A stretch of DNA of 64,000 nt from Chitinophagaceae bacterium (GCA_019638625.1 JAHBTK010000001.1:363434-427433), one strand, 5' to 3'. Counted from the first letter of the stretch, positions 25,517 through 35,364 are shown. The notes: generated by a model not told the origin, from the sequence alone. Numbers and translations: made by a program.

Positions 25517-25707
25517 GGCTTTACCGAAAGGGTCGATACGGAACCGGGTAATTTATTATAGTGGCGATGTAAGAGTTTACTTACATAAAACACAAAAAAG
25601 ACACAGCCCGGGGTTTATTTCTTTCATTTTCTGAAATACTTGTGAGTTCGTGGCTGCATTTATTGTTTACAACAAACTCAAAACGCTCCAGAGTAAAACA
25701 GCAAGCT

Positions 25708-26220
25708 TTACTTGTTAATTAGCGCTGCATACAATTTACCGCCATACCGGGAAGCCTGTTCACCCAGCTTTTGAAAGTTGAGATATCCTGCCTCCAGGAA
25801 CAATTGCTGCAGTCCCTTTAACGAAATGGGAAAAGGAACCCAGGGGTTGGAAACCGTAGTATCATATTCCACAACGATAAACTGTTGGTTGCTGCCAAAA
25901 TAGTTTTCAAGCCGCTGAATAGCGGTCTTCTTATCATCAACATAATGCAGGGAGTTGGCCATCAGTATTCCGTCAAGCGCGGGCAGCTCCGGGGGATCCG
26001 TTACAAGATCGGCCTGGTAAAAATAAATATCTACTCCGCCGACCGTAGCCGGCAGATCCTGTCCGATAATATCTACCGCATAGATCCGGCTTTTTTCCGG
26101 CAGTAACTGTGCCAAAGCCCTGGTAAAACTGCCGTTACCGCAACCGAGATCAGCCCATTGCTCCGGCAGCCTGCCTTTAACTCCCGGTTTTATCAGACTG
26201 ATCATTTCTTCTTCCCGCAT
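25708..26220 (-). CDS. Class I SAM-dependent methyltransferase (170 aa)
   Basis: A short methyltransferase with motif I 'WADLGCGNGSFTRAL' near residue 24, 'IYAVDIIGQDL' (motif II) and 'LDGILMANSLHYVDDK'. The C-terminal part ('LKGLQQLFLEAGY') is the usual lid region. The N-terminal region before motif I is only about 22 residues. Substrate unknown; no functional link with the GH43 gene upstream is evident. Confidence 0.82.
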   Translation of the reverse strand: MREEEMISLIKPGVKGRLPEQWADLGCGNGSFTRALAQLLPEKSRIYAVDIIGQDLPATVGGVDIYFYQADLVTDPPELPALDGILMANSLHYVDDKKTAIQRLENYFGSNQQFIVVEYDTTVSNPWVPFPISLKGLQQLFLEAGYLNFQKLGEQASRYGGKLYAALINK

Positions 26221-26296
26221 TATTTATTATTTTCAATGCCTGCCTGCGGCTATTGGGTTATGCCTGTTTTCTGCCGGGGGAATAGACGCGAAGTTG

Positions 26297-27283
26297 TCAT
26301 TGTTTTCCGAGAGCCCTTTTTTCTACACCTTCTCTTGTAATGATCACCGGCTTGATCAGACCTTCCGCGTCAAATTCCATTTTGTCTATACAGGTTTCCC
26401 GGGAGTTCCTGTCCGTTTCTTTGATCGGCCGGCGGTGGTACACGATATACCATTCGTCTGTACCGGGCAATTGTAATACCGAATGGTGTCCGGCGCCATT
26501 GGCGATACCGGGGTCCTGCTGTAATATTTTATCCACCCTTTCAAAAGGACCCAGCGGTGAGTCGGCAATAGCATAGGCTACACTGTAATCGGGTCCTGTC
26601 CAGCCCCCTTCAGACCACATAAAATAGTATTTGTTGTTCCTGATAAACATAATGGGTCCTTCCACGTAACTTTCCGGGGTGATCTCTTTAAAAGTAGTCC
26701 CGTCCTCAAAAGGGATAAAGCCTGTAAAATCGTCATTCAGTTGGGCGATATTACAGTGCCTCCAGCCTCCGTAAATCAGGTAGTGTTTGCCGTCCTTATC
26801 CCTGAAAACGTATTGGTCAATGGGTTGCGCGCCGTTATGGAACTTATCCACCAGGGGTTTTCCCAGGTGGTCTGTAAATGGTCCGGAAGGATTGTCGGCT
26901 ACGGCCACGCCGATGCCTCCGTACTCCTCATCGCTCTGAATATCATTACCGCCAAAAAAAAGGAAATATTTCTCTTTGTGTTTGATGATGGCCGGCGCCC
27001 AAAGCGCCTTTTTTACCCATTTTACGGCAGAGGTATCCACTATTCTTTCATGTTTTTTCCAGTTTACAAGGTCTTCCGAAGAAAAAGCGTCCAGGAAAAC
27101 CTGCTTTTCATAGGGGGCGGAATAGGTGGGGTATATCCAGTATTCATTGTCAAAAATGATGGCTTCGGGGTCAGCATACCAGCCCGGGAAAACGGGGTTG
27201 CCGGACAGAGGTTCTTTTTTATCTGACTGCGAGCAGGAAACCAGCGAGGCGCCGATGATCAATAATACCAGTATTTTATACAT
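26297..27283 (-). CDS. Glycoside hydrolase family 43 lipoprotein
   Basis: The 328-residue protein has a lipoprotein signal (MYKILVLLIIGASLVSC, Cys17) and a five-bladed beta-propeller of GH43 type. The three catalytic acids are visible: Asp in 'GWYADPEAI', Asp in 'QPIDQYVF' (pKa modulator) and Glu in 'SYVEGPIMF'. Blade motifs 'KHEKYFLFFGG' and 'HHSVLQLPGTDEWYIVYH' complete it. GH43 enzymes release arabinose or xylose from plant polysaccharides. No SusC/SusD pair is near, so this is an isolated enzyme. Confidence 0.9.
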   Translation of the reverse strand: MYKILVLLIIGASLVSCSQSDKKEPLSGNPVFPGWYADPEAIIFDNEYWIYPTYSAPYEKQVFLDAFSSEDLVNWKKHERIVDTSAVKWVKKALWAPAIIKHKEKYFLFFGGNDIQSDEEYGGIGVAVADNPSGPFTDHLGKPLVDKFHNGAQPIDQYVFRDKDGKHYLIYGGWRHCNIAQLNDDFTGFIPFEDGTTFKEITPESYVEGPIMFIRNNKYYFMWSEGGWTGPDYSVAYAIADSPLGPFERVDKILQQDPGIANGAGHHSVLQLPGTDEWYIVYHRRPIKETDRNSRETCIDKMEFDAEGLIKPVIITREGVEKRALGKQ

Positions 27284-27470
27284 AATACCACCTTTTATGC
27301 GGTCAAGTTACTGATTTTTATCTAAGCCTTCAGGCCCAAATGAAAACGGTCATAATGTCTTATACAGCCATAAACGCTGCTTTCAACGTAACATTAGAGA
27401 CAGCGGATACTAAGGCGTATGCAAAACTCTCTTTCATTCTGTTTTTATGTCATAAATTCAGGGGAAACCC

Positions 27471-27478
27471 TATCTTTG
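27471..27478 (+). promoter_or_regulatory. Candidate secDF -7 element
   Basis: TATCTTTG matches TAnnTTTG 40 bp upstream of the secDF ATG. No convincing -33 TTTG is seen. Confidence 0.4.
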
Positions 27479-27518
27479 CACCCCGATTTTAATTTTAGTA
27501 AACGTATTATTTAATTGT

Positions 27519-30500
27519 ATGCAACTGAAAGGTCTGGTTACTTTTTTTGCGATTGCTTTGATTTTGATATCCATTTATCAATTGCATTTTACATGGGTTG
27601 TTCGCAACCATGAGGGGAAAATGGAAGCAACCGCTCAAAAATGGGTGAACAGTAATTATGGGGATGCTACCCAGCAGCAGAAGGATTCTGCTTTCAACGC
27701 GAGATACCGTCGGCTTATTGACAGTACACAAAATGAAGTGGTAACCTATGGAGTTACCGGCGCGGTTACCTTTAAAAAAGCAAAAGAACAGGAACTCAGC
27801 CTGGGACTGGATTTGCAGGGAGGAATGAGTGTAACGCTTGAAGTGGAACTGGAAGATCTGCTGAGGTCTATTTCCAATAGTCCCAAAGATCCGTCGCTTA
27901 ATAAGGCATTAACTCTTGCCACCGAACGCCGCGGTACAACAGACGCGGATTATATCGGTCTTTTTTCCCAGGCCTATAAGGAAGTAAATCCTTCGGGAAA
28001 GTTGTCCGGGCTGTTTGCCAATGCCGGTCAGCGGAATATCAAACTGGAAGACAGTGACGATCAGGTGATCAGCAAATTGCGTAAAATGGCCGGCGACGCG
28101 TTTGAAAATACCAACAGGGTATTAACAAAACGTATCGACCAGTTTGGTGTGGCTCAGCCCAATATTAACCCTGATCCGCGCAAAGGAATTATTACGGTAG
28201 AACTGGCTGGTGTAAAAGATGATCCTGAAAGAGTACGTAAAATATTACAGGCTACCGCCAACCTTCAGTTTTGGGAAGTGTATCGTATAAACGACCTGAA
28301 CCAGAGTTTGCAGCAGGCCGAAGAAACCATCGGCAGGGTGAAATCCGGGGAAGAGGAGCAGCCGGGTACAACCGATACAACAGGAACAGCTCAGGCTGCC
28401 ACGATAGATACTACTCAAACCTTATCGCTGGACAATCTTAATACACCTGCGGGCGACTCCGGCGCTGCCACGGCAAACGTGACCACCCCCGCCCGTACCA
28501 ATACAATTGTCGGGTTACTGATGCCGGCGCAACAGGGGGAGTCGGCTCTTGCCTATGCACAGACAAAAGATACGGCATTGCTGAATGAGAACCTGGATCT
28601 TGTAAAGGAAGTGTTTCCTCCGGATGTAAAGTTTTTATACGGTGTTTCCCCTGAAGGAACATCTTTTGTACCACTTTATGCGGTTAAAATGCGCGGCGAT
28701 GCCGCCCCGCTGGAAGGAGATGATGTAGAAGAATCGTTTTTGTCGTACGACGAAAGAGGACGCCCGGCCGTATCCTTAAAAATGACCAAACAGGGCACCA
28801 AAAAATGGGGAGATCTTACTTCTGCCAACGTAAATAAACCCATCGCTATAGCCCTGGACAATGTGATCTATTCAGCGCCAAACGTTATAAATCCCATATT
28901 GGATGGTAACTCCCAGATATCAGGGAGTTTCACTGACCAGGAGGCCTCGGATCTGGCGAATATCCTGCAGTCCGGCAAACTGGCTGCTCCTGCAAGAATC
29001 GTACAGGAACAATTAGTAGGACCCACACTGGGTGCGGAAGCGGTGAAGGGAGGTTTCATGGCCTTCATTCTTTCTTTCATCCTCATATTTGCCCTGATGC
29101 TTATCTACTATAATACAAGCGGATGGGTAGCTAATATCACACTGACATTAAACATCTTTTTCACCATAGGCGTTCTCAGCGGACTGGGAGCGACTTTAAC
29201 CTCTGCCAGTATCGCCGCTCTTGTGTTGGCAATTGGTATGGCTGTAGATACGAACGTGATCATCTTTGAGCGTATCAAAGAGGAGATTACCTGGGGACGA
29301 AGTTATTCTGTGGCGGTTGATCATGGGTATAAACGATCGTTGCCGCCGGTACTGGATGCTCATATCACTACTTTGCTAACGGCTATTATCCTGTATATTT
29401 TTGGTATGGGTCCTATCAAAGGATTTGCTACCACACAGATCATAGCCGTAATACTGAACCTGTTCTGCGGTATCATGATCGCACGCCTGGTATCAGAATG
29501 GTGGACTAATAAAAAAGGACGTCACTTTGAATATTTTACCAAGATTTCAAAAACTATTTTTAAGAAAGCCCATTTCAAGTTTGTGGAGTCCCGCAAAACG
29601 GCCTACGTTATATCCAGTATCGTTGCCCTGCTGGGGATAGGATCTTTCTTCTATGGTTTTGATGAAGGGGTGGAATATAAAGGCGGCAGAAGCTACACCG
29701 TACTTTTTGATACTCCCCAGAAAAATGACGAGATCAAAAACGAACTGCAGAAAGTGTTTGGAGAGTATCCCGTGGTAAAAACGGTGGGAGATAACCGCAC
29801 ACTGAACATCACTACCTCTTTCGAAAAGGAAAATCCATCCCGCAGTGCAGATTCCCTGGTGGAAGCTACACTGGTGGCAGGGTTGAAACCATTCCTGGCA
29901 GAAGGAACAGACATGTTCAGTTTCAAGAAAAATTATCTTCAGAGTTCACAAAGTGTGCAGCCTTCTATTTCAGCCGATCTTAAAAGAGGGGCTGTAACGG
30001 CAACAGTTGTATCCATCATCCTGATATTCCTGTATATTTTCATTCGTTTCCGCGACTGGAGATTCTCAATGGGTACCATATTGTCGCTTGTGCATGACGT
30101 ATTGGTAACACTTGCGGTGTTCTCCTTCCTGCGGCATATTATGCCTTTCCCGTTGGAGATAGACCAGCATTTTATTGCTGCGGTACTGACGGTGGTAGGG
30201 TTCTCCATGAACGATACGGTGATCGTATTTGACAGGATCAGGGAATACAGTAAAACTATGCACGGGCAAAGCAAAACAGCGGTGATCAATGCTGCGATCA
30301 ATGATACATTGAGCCGTACCATTATGACGTCCGTTACCGTATTTATTGTGGTACTGGTGCTGTTCATCTTTGGTGGAGAGGCTACCCGTGGATTTTCTTT
30401 TGCCATGCTGGTGGGTGTTATCACCGGTACTTATTCTTCCATATTTGTGGCAGCGCCTATCCTGGTTGATTTTGCAAAAAACAAACCTCTGGGCAAACTG

Positions 30501-30560
30501 ACACCGGAAGAGCAAAAAGCCAGGGCCAAAGCTAAAGCGCCGGCTCCGGCACATTCCTGA
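27519..30560 (+). CDS. secDF: Fused protein translocase SecDF
   Basis: The 1013-residue RND-type membrane protein fuses SecD and SecF, as is normal in Bacteroidota. The SecD half has an N-terminal helix, 'LGLDLQGGMSVTLEVE' near residue 94, a long periplasmic P1 region with a Thr/Ala-rich linker (about 270-330), and six membrane segments including 'AIGMAVDTNVIIFERI'. The SecF half starts near residue 680 with 'GGRSYTVLFD' and ends with 'VGFSMNDTVIVFDRIREY' near residue 890. The conserved Asp residues in the 'VDTN' and 'NDT' segments carry the proton path that drives late export. Confidence 0.96.
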   Translation: MQLKGLVTFFAIALILISIYQLHFTWVVRNHEGKMEATAQKWVNSNYGDATQQQKDSAFNARYRRLIDSTQNEVVTYGVTGAVTFKKAKEQELSLGLDLQGGMSVTLEVELEDLLRSISNSPKDPSLNKALTLATERRGTTDADYIGLFSQAYKEVNPSGKLSGLFANAGQRNIKLEDSDDQVISKLRKMAGDAFENTNRVLTKRIDQFGVAQPNINPDPRKGIITVELAGVKDDPERVRKILQATANLQFWEVYRINDLNQSLQQAEETIGRVKSGEEEQPGTTDTTGTAQAATIDTTQTLSLDNLNTPAGDSGAATANVTTPARTNTIVGLLMPAQQGESALAYAQTKDTALLNENLDLVKEVFPPDVKFLYGVSPEGTSFVPLYAVKMRGDAAPLEGDDVEESFLSYDERGRPAVSLKMTKQGTKKWGDLTSANVNKPIAIALDNVIYSAPNVINPILDGNSQISGSFTDQEASDLANILQSGKLAAPARIVQEQLVGPTLGAEAVKGGFMAFILSFILIFALMLIYYNTSGWVANITLTLNIFFTIGVLSGLGATLTSASIAALVLAIGMAVDTNVIIFERIKEEITWGRSYSVAVDHGYKRSLPPVLDAHITTLLTAIILYIFGMGPIKGFATTQIIAVILNLFCGIMIARLVSEWWTNKKGRHFEYFTKISKTIFKKAHFKFVESRKTAYVISSIVALLGIGSFFYGFDEGVEYKGGRSYTVLFDTPQKNDEIKNELQKVFGEYPVVKTVGDNRTLNITTSFEKENPSRSADSLVEATLVAGLKPFLAEGTDMFSFKKNYLQSSQSVQPSISADLKRGAVTATVVSIILIFLYIFIRFRDWRFSMGTILSLVHDVLVTLAVFSFLRHIMPFPLEIDQHFIAAVLTVVGFSMNDTVIVFDRIREYSKTMHGQSKTAVINAAINDTLSRTIMTSVTVFIVVLVLFIFGGEATRGFSFAMLVGVITGTYSSIFVAAPILVDFAKNKPLGKLTPEEQKARAKAKAPAPAHS

Positions 30561-30590
30561 TAAAACCGATTGAGAACTAATACTTAAAAG

Positions 30591-30617
30591 AAAACCCCGT
30601 ATTACGGGGTTTTCTTT
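30591..30617 (+). terminator. Terminator after secDF
   Basis: AAAACCCCGT-ATT-ACGGGGTTTT stem followed by CTTTT. Confidence 0.85.
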
Positions 30618-30629
30618 TGGGCAAAAAAA

Positions 30630-30637
30630 TAGATTTG
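30630..30637 (+). promoter_or_regulatory. Candidate ribD -7 element
   Basis: TAGATTTG fits TAnnTTTG and would start transcription about 10 nt before the TTG start of ribD. Confidence 0.4.
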
Positions 30638-30652
30638 TAAACAAAAGCCTGG

Positions 30653-31720
30653 TTGAGCACAAAGAGAGCATATATGGAACGTTGCCTGCAACTGGCGAAA
30701 GCCGCGGTAGGAAAAACAGCGCCGAACCCCATGGTGGGGGCTGTCCTGGTATATAACGGTCGTATTATAGGCGAAGGCTACCACGGGCAATACGGCGCCC
30801 CGCATGCCGAGGTAAAAAGTTTACGATCCGTCAGGGAAACGGACAGGCAATTTATCGCCCAAAGTACCCTGTATGTATCCCTGGAGCCCTGTGTACATTT
30901 TGGTAAAACCCCTCCCTGTGCAGACCTGATCATTAAAGAGCGGATACCGCAGGTGGTGGTTGGCTGCCGTGATCCTTTCCCGGCGGTGAATGGAAAAGGG
31001 ATAGAAAGGCTGGAAGCAGCGGGCATACAGGTGGAGATATCAGAACTGGAAGCTGAATGCCGGGAATTGAATAAACGTTTTTTTCTTTTCCATACACAAC
31101 ATCGGCCCTATATTATCTTAAAATGGGCGGAAACAGCCAATGGTTTTATCGGGCATTTCGGTGGTCAGAGGTTGTTGATCTCCAACGAATATACAAACCG
31201 ACTGGTGCACAGGTGGCGGGGTGAAGAGGCTGCCATACTGGTGGGAACCCATACTGCGCTGCTGGATAATCCTTCGCTTACAACCAGGTTGTGGCCGGGC
31301 AAAAATCCCCTGCGTGTCGTAATTGATAGGGAGCTGTCCCTGCCGGGTACGCTTGGGATTTTTGACGGTGCGGCCCCCACACTTGTATTCAACCGGTATA
31401 AGAATACCCTGGAAGATTTCAGGAACCCGGGGTTTGATCAGCGCCCGGTACAGTATTACCAGGTAACCACGGATGTAAGCCTGGTACAACAGATGTTGCA
31501 TGCGCTTTATCACCTGGATATACAAAGCCTGCTGGTGGAAGGAGGCGCCGGGACCCTGCAGTCTTTTATTGATGAGCAATGCTGGGATGAGGCAAGAGTA
31601 ATTACCAACACAACCCTTCGCATAACAGAGGGTGTCCGTGCGCCAAAACTGGAAAACAGTAAGGTATTCGGGGAGCAGAAAGTGATGACTGATCTGATCC
31701 GTTTTTTTGAAAGAGAATAG
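30653..31720 (+). CDS. ribD: Bifunctional riboflavin biosynthesis deaminase/reductase
   Basis: The 355-residue protein has an N-terminal zinc deaminase domain (His51-Ala-Glu in 'APHAEVKS', Cys80 and Cys89 in 'EPCVHFGKTPPC') and a C-terminal reductase domain ('RPYIILKWAETANGFIG' near residue 145, 'LLVEGGAGTLQSF' near 295). It converts the pyrimidine product of GTP cyclohydrolase II in two steps. A TTG start at 30653 is chosen because the family keeps a 'YM-RCL-LA' N-terminal helix that an ATG start at 30674 would cut off. It lies 13 kb from ribE. Confidence 0.95.
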   Translation: MSTKRAYMERCLQLAKAAVGKTAPNPMVGAVLVYNGRIIGEGYHGQYGAPHAEVKSLRSVRETDRQFIAQSTLYVSLEPCVHFGKTPPCADLIIKERIPQVVVGCRDPFPAVNGKGIERLEAAGIQVEISELEAECRELNKRFFLFHTQHRPYIILKWAETANGFIGHFGGQRLLISNEYTNRLVHRWRGEEAAILVGTHTALLDNPSLTTRLWPGKNPLRVVIDRELSLPGTLGIFDGAAPTLVFNRYKNTLEDFRNPGFDQRPVQYYQVTTDVSLVQQMLHALYHLDIQSLLVEGGAGTLQSFIDEQCWDEARVITNTTLRITEGVRAPKLENSKVFGEQKVMTDLIRFFERE

Positions 31721-31743
31721 GCAGTGTGTACAGGTAAGGAATG

Positions 31744-31784
31744 TTGCGGCAGGTTTCACCTTTTCTCTCTCCGGTCTGCCGCAA
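31744..31784 (+). other. Stem-loop after ribD
   Basis: TTGCGGCAG pairs perfectly with CTGCCGCAA across a 23-nt pyrimidine-rich loop. No T-run follows, so it is a weak terminator or an mRNA 3'-end stabiliser. Confidence 0.45.
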
Positions 31785-31838
31785 TAAAGAAGGATCGCAG
31801 GTGCAGGTAATGGTTGCTTATAATACTCGGAACAGGGC

Positions 31839-32003
31839 TTATTTCAGCAAACAATAGTAAATGATCACCCAAATAGCAATAAAGAATAGTCCAATATATA
31901 ATACGGCTTTAAATTTTCTTATATCCTTTTTTATGATCAGGAGATATAAAACGTAAATGATAAATATTGCTATTAGAGCTATCGCGGCAAATGGATATGT
32001 CAT
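31839..32003 (-). CDS. Small two-helix membrane protein (54 aa)
   Basis: Translation of the minus strand gives a 54-residue peptide starting MTYPFAAIALIAIF and ending YYCLLK. Two hydrophobic helices (about residues 4-24 and 34-51) flank a basic loop, KKDIRKFK. This follows the positive-inside rule with both ends out. It lies 33 bp downstream of the 64-residue gene on the same strand and both fill the gap between ribD and the GHL6-like gene. I do not recognise a family. The membrane pattern and clean start and stop favour a real gene over chance. Confidence 0.55.
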   Translation of the reverse strand: MTYPFAAIALIAIFIIYVLYLLIIKKDIRKFKAVLYIGLFFIAIWVIIYYCLLK

Positions 32004-32036
32004 GCTGTTTTGCTTTGCTGACTTTTTTTATTTCTT

Positions 32037-32231
32037 TTACTGCTGATCAGTTTTTTTGCGATTTGCTTTTTCATAGAAATCCTCCAGTTCCTTTGCCATT
32101 TCCTTGAGAACATGTTTTGGAATTTTCAAATCGCTGTAGGACTTGAGTATCCGGGTATGATGCAGGAAAATTTCCTTTAGTTCCCCTACATCGCTGCAGG
32201 TGTCTGCATAATGTGTCATAGGCTGTTGCAT
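32037..32231 (-). CDS. Small helical protein of unknown function (64 aa)
   Basis: A 64-residue charged, soluble protein, predicted mostly helical ('VGELKEIFLHHTRILKSY', 'VLKEMAKELEDFYEKANRKK'). It starts at 32231, or at a second Met four codons later. It is not recognised. It lies directly upstream of the 54-residue membrane peptide on the same strand, so the two may form a bicistronic unit. Confidence 0.55.
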   Translation of the reverse strand: MQQPMTHYADTCSDVGELKEIFLHHTRILKSYSDLKIPKHVLKEMAKELEDFYEKANRKKTDQQ

Positions 32232-32371
32232 TGAGTATGGCTTTTGCTAAAGCTAAGAAACGTTAGTTGGATGGCATCGGATATTTAATAAAAAATTGTC
32301 CTCATTTCAGCTACGGTTATTATTGCCTAAATTACAGGAAAATACTAACTATATTCCATACAACCCATACT

Positions 32372-34366
32372 ATGCGAAGATTATTCGTTATCAGTTTAAT
32401 GACTTTACCGGTTCTTTTGGGACAACCTGTTTTTGCACAATCGCCGGATCGTTTTGCGGGGCTGCATCTTGATTTTCACGCGACATTAAAGGACTCGGGT
32501 ATCGGTAAAAACTTTACGGCGGAATTGATAGATTCTATGCTGCAGATCACACGACCGGATTTTCTACAGGTGGATTGTAAAGGTCATGCCGGTATTTCCA
32601 GTTATCCCACCAAAGCAGGGAATCCCGCACCCGCTTTTGAAAAGGATATTCTAAAGATATGGCGGGATGTTACGTTAAGACATAAGGTGCCGTTATATAT
32701 GCATTATTCCGGGTTATGGGATAGCCGGGCAGTAGAACTACATCCTCATTGGGCCCGTATCAATGCCGATGATAAACCGGATGTGAATGTTACGTCTGTG
32801 TTTGCCGGTTATAGTGATTCTTTATTGATACCGCAGGTCGTTGAACTGGCAGGAGATTATAAGCTGGATGGTATCTGGATAGATGGCGACTGCTGGATGC
32901 TGGGTCCGGATTATCACATGGAAGCGCAAAAGGCATTTCAAAAAGCTTATGGTAATATAGACATACCCCGAAAGCCCGGTGATCCCTATTATTTTGAATG
33001 GATGGAATTTCACCGGAAAACATTCAGGAACTACATTACGAAGTATGCCGATGCAGTTCATAAAGTAGCGCCCGGGTTTAAAGTCACCAGCAACTGGTCA
33101 TTCTCCAGTATGATGCCGGAGCCGGTTGATATTCCGGTAGACTATCTGTCAGGTGATGTGGCGGGTACCAATAGTTTGTATAGTTCTGCCTTCGAAAGCC
33201 GGTGTTTGGCCTTGCAGGGAAAGCCCTGGGACCTCATGTCCTGGTCTTTTGCCTGGAAGAATAATTCAAAAGCTACCAAGTCGGTTATACAATTAAAGCA
33301 GGAAGCCGCGGAGGTGCTGGCGCAGGGGGGTGGTTTTCAAACCTATTGGCAGCAAAACAGGGACGGGTCGCCGGAACCGCACCAGTTCCGCAAAATGGCC
33401 GAGATCATTCAATTTTGTAATGAGCGGAAGGCTTACACTTTCCAGGGAGAATCTGTACCGCAGATAGGATTGTTATATTCTACTTATGCCTGGCGACGAC
33501 ATGAAACCCGGAACCTGTACTCCGCCCACTACCAGGAGGGCATCAAAGGAGTACTGAATATGCTGCTGGATAGTCAGTTGCCGGTTGATATACTGATGGA
33601 TCATCAATTGGATGGCAGACTGGAGAAATATCCGTTGCTGGTAATACCGGAGTGGGCTAAAATAGATCCGGCTATCAGGAAGCGGTTACTGCAATATGTA
33701 AACGATGGCGGTAAGCTACTGGTGATCGGCGCTGAAGCGGTAGCGGATTACAGGGAGGAACTGGGCGTAACATTTGCGGATACGCTTCGAAAAAATTTCG
33801 GTTTATTCGCGGGGTTTAACAACCGGATAATGCTTACACATACGGCTTTTCAACCCTTTATGGCACTACCCGGTGTGTCCGTAACCGGCGTGCAGTTGTT
33901 GGCAGATGACTGGCGCTTTATGACGGATCATGCGCTGTCTTCTATCAGGACCTATGGTAAGGGAAAAATAGCGGGTATTTATTTCAATATGGCGGAGTTT
34001 TACAACCGCAACCAGAACCCGTTATCGCTGGACCTTCTTAAAAATATTATCCGGGAGCTGTCCCCCCAACTGGTGAGTACAGTAACCGGATCAGATAAAA
34101 TTCACCAGGCAGTGACCCGTAAAAATGGTAACCTGTATATACACCTGATTAATACCAGCGGACCTCATAATAATCCCAATGTACTTGTTTACGAGAAGCT
34201 GGAGCCGGTAAAAAAACTGCAACTGGAAGTAACCGGTACAACCAAACCTAAAACAGTGCGGTTGCAGCCGGGTAATAAGGTGATTTCATTTCAATACAGG
34301 AATGGGAAAGTGCATATACCGGTTGATGAAGTAGGAATATATTCAATTGTGGAACTTCAGCAGTGA
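32372..34366 (+). CDS. GHL6-like glycoside hydrolase with beta-galactosidase trimerisation-type domain
   Basis: The 664-residue protein has a signal peptide (MRRLFVISLMTLPVLLGQPVFAQ) and a TIM-barrel catalytic part at about residues 25-370: 'FLQVDCKGHAG', 'HYSGLWDSRAVELHPHWA', 'LDGIWIDGDCW', 'WSFSSMMPE'. A Rossmann-like domain follows ('VDILMDHQLDG', 'YPLLVIPEW', 'GGKLLVIG'), like the trimerisation domain of GH42 enzymes. The layout matches 'hypothetical glycosyl hydrolase 6' proteins, whose substrates are mostly unknown but include fucosidase-like activities. The frame is open to 32267; ATG 32372 gives the signal peptide. It is convergent with the next gene, 5 bp apart. Confidence 0.72.
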   Translation: MRRLFVISLMTLPVLLGQPVFAQSPDRFAGLHLDFHATLKDSGIGKNFTAELIDSMLQITRPDFLQVDCKGHAGISSYPTKAGNPAPAFEKDILKIWRDVTLRHKVPLYMHYSGLWDSRAVELHPHWARINADDKPDVNVTSVFAGYSDSLLIPQVVELAGDYKLDGIWIDGDCWMLGPDYHMEAQKAFQKAYGNIDIPRKPGDPYYFEWMEFHRKTFRNYITKYADAVHKVAPGFKVTSNWSFSSMMPEPVDIPVDYLSGDVAGTNSLYSSAFESRCLALQGKPWDLMSWSFAWKNNSKATKSVIQLKQEAAEVLAQGGGFQTYWQQNRDGSPEPHQFRKMAEIIQFCNERKAYTFQGESVPQIGLLYSTYAWRRHETRNLYSAHYQEGIKGVLNMLLDSQLPVDILMDHQLDGRLEKYPLLVIPEWAKIDPAIRKRLLQYVNDGGKLLVIGAEAVADYREELGVTFADTLRKNFGLFAGFNNRIMLTHTAFQPFMALPGVSVTGVQLLADDWRFMTDHALSSIRTYGKGKIAGIYFNMAEFYNRNQNPLSLDLLKNIIRELSPQLVSTVTGSDKIHQAVTRKNGNLYIHLINTSGPHNNPNVLVYEKLEPVKKLQLEVTGTTKPKTVRLQPGNKVISFQYRNGKVHIPVDEVGIYSIVELQQ

Positions 34367-34371
34367 CGGTT

Positions 34372-35121
34372 TTAAATAATGTATTCATCAGCCCCGATAT
34401 TCCTGATGGATCTTTTTTCTACAGCCTTCAGAAGCAGCGTGTCTATGGTTGTTTTGATGATAACCAGCGCTACTGCTATCATGACAAAAGATTTCCCTGA
34501 GCCGAAGAATATGAACCCGCCGATGATCACTACCAGTTGTTGTATAAAAATACCTATCCACGGTTGAACGAATATTTGTTGCATGGTCAGGCGCTGATAC
34601 TCTTTATTGACAATAAATTGCTGCCAGAGGTTGATGAGATGTACCAGGATAATACCCGCAAAGGCCTGCTTCATCTCTGTGAGTGAAAACAGGTAACGTA
34701 GATTACTCCCCAGCCGGTTAGGTCCGTTAAAAATGTCAGGATTGTTGTAAGATGCCATCAGGAAGGCAAAAATGGATTGCCCCCATATAAAACCGAAGAA
34801 AACCACCACAAACATACAAATGACAAACGCGTTGTATAGTATGAAAGCAAAACTATCCAGACTACTGTTCCTCAGCATGGATACTTCATGTTCGCTGAAG
34901 CTGTTGCCGACAGCTTCTTCCACTTCCGCCTTATTCTTTGTGCTGCGAAAGCAGATGATCAGCATTTTCACTATCGTAATTATGCCAATAATACTGGTCT
35001 CAAAAATATAGGCAAATACAACTACTTCCGGGCTCCAGCCCAGGACGAATAAGCCGGCAAAAAACCAGCCGGCATTTAACCAGCACCATTTGTTGTATCC
35101 TGTGAATGTTGTTAATATCAT
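34372..35121 (-). CDS. Polytopic membrane protein (DUF6498-like)
   Basis: The 249-residue protein has about six hydrophobic segments: one near residues 15-40 with 'GWSPEVVVFAYIFE', others near 42-58, 92-115, 155-170, 190-210 and 212-235. A charged loop with 'KNKAEVEEAVGNSFSEHE' lies at about 60-85. The pattern resembles the uncharacterised DUF6498 family, but I am not certain. Function unknown. Confidence 0.6.
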   Translation of the reverse strand: MILTTFTGYNKWCWLNAGWFFAGLFVLGWSPEVVVFAYIFETSIIGIITIVKMLIICFRSTKNKAEVEEAVGNSFSEHEVSMLRNSSLDSFAFILYNAFVICMFVVVFFGFIWGQSIFAFLMASYNNPDIFNGPNRLGSNLRYLFSLTEMKQAFAGIILVHLINLWQQFIVNKEYQRLTMQQIFVQPWIGIFIQQLVVIIGGFIFFGSGKSFVMIAVALVIIKTTIDTLLLKAVEKRSIRNIGADEYII

Positions 35122-35352
35122 GCTCTGTCAGATGAATTTACGTTTCTGCATACACGAAGGTCTTCTATGGATGTAAGTGGAAATCTATTAAGTATAAAAG
35201 GAAGACGGGTGGCTGCACTATTCAACGAAACTTTTTCGGTTTTCGTATGGAGTTTCTTTTTAAAAAGATACCGGTTTGATATATATCATCCGTGAATGTG
35301 CTAACCGGCTGCATACATTTTAGAGACAACCCTGCCAATCAAACAAAATCGG

Positions 35353-35360
35353 TAGATTTG
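35353..35360 (+). promoter_or_regulatory. Promoter -7 element directly before the next ATG
   Basis: TAGATTTG fits TAnnTTTG and ends 4 nt before the ATG at 35365, so the transcript could begin at or near the start codon (leaderless). Confidence 0.4.
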
Positions 35361-35364
35361 AAAT

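Noticed and set aside
25962..27283. Polysaccharide utilisation locus around the GH43 gene
   Set aside because: No SusC/SusD pair, sensor regulator or other carbohydrate enzyme adjoins it; the GHL6-like enzyme is 5 kb away in another context.
31118..31759. 213-codon open frame on the minus strand across ribD
   Set aside because: It is the antisense shadow of ribD, with no domain pattern and no plausible start region.
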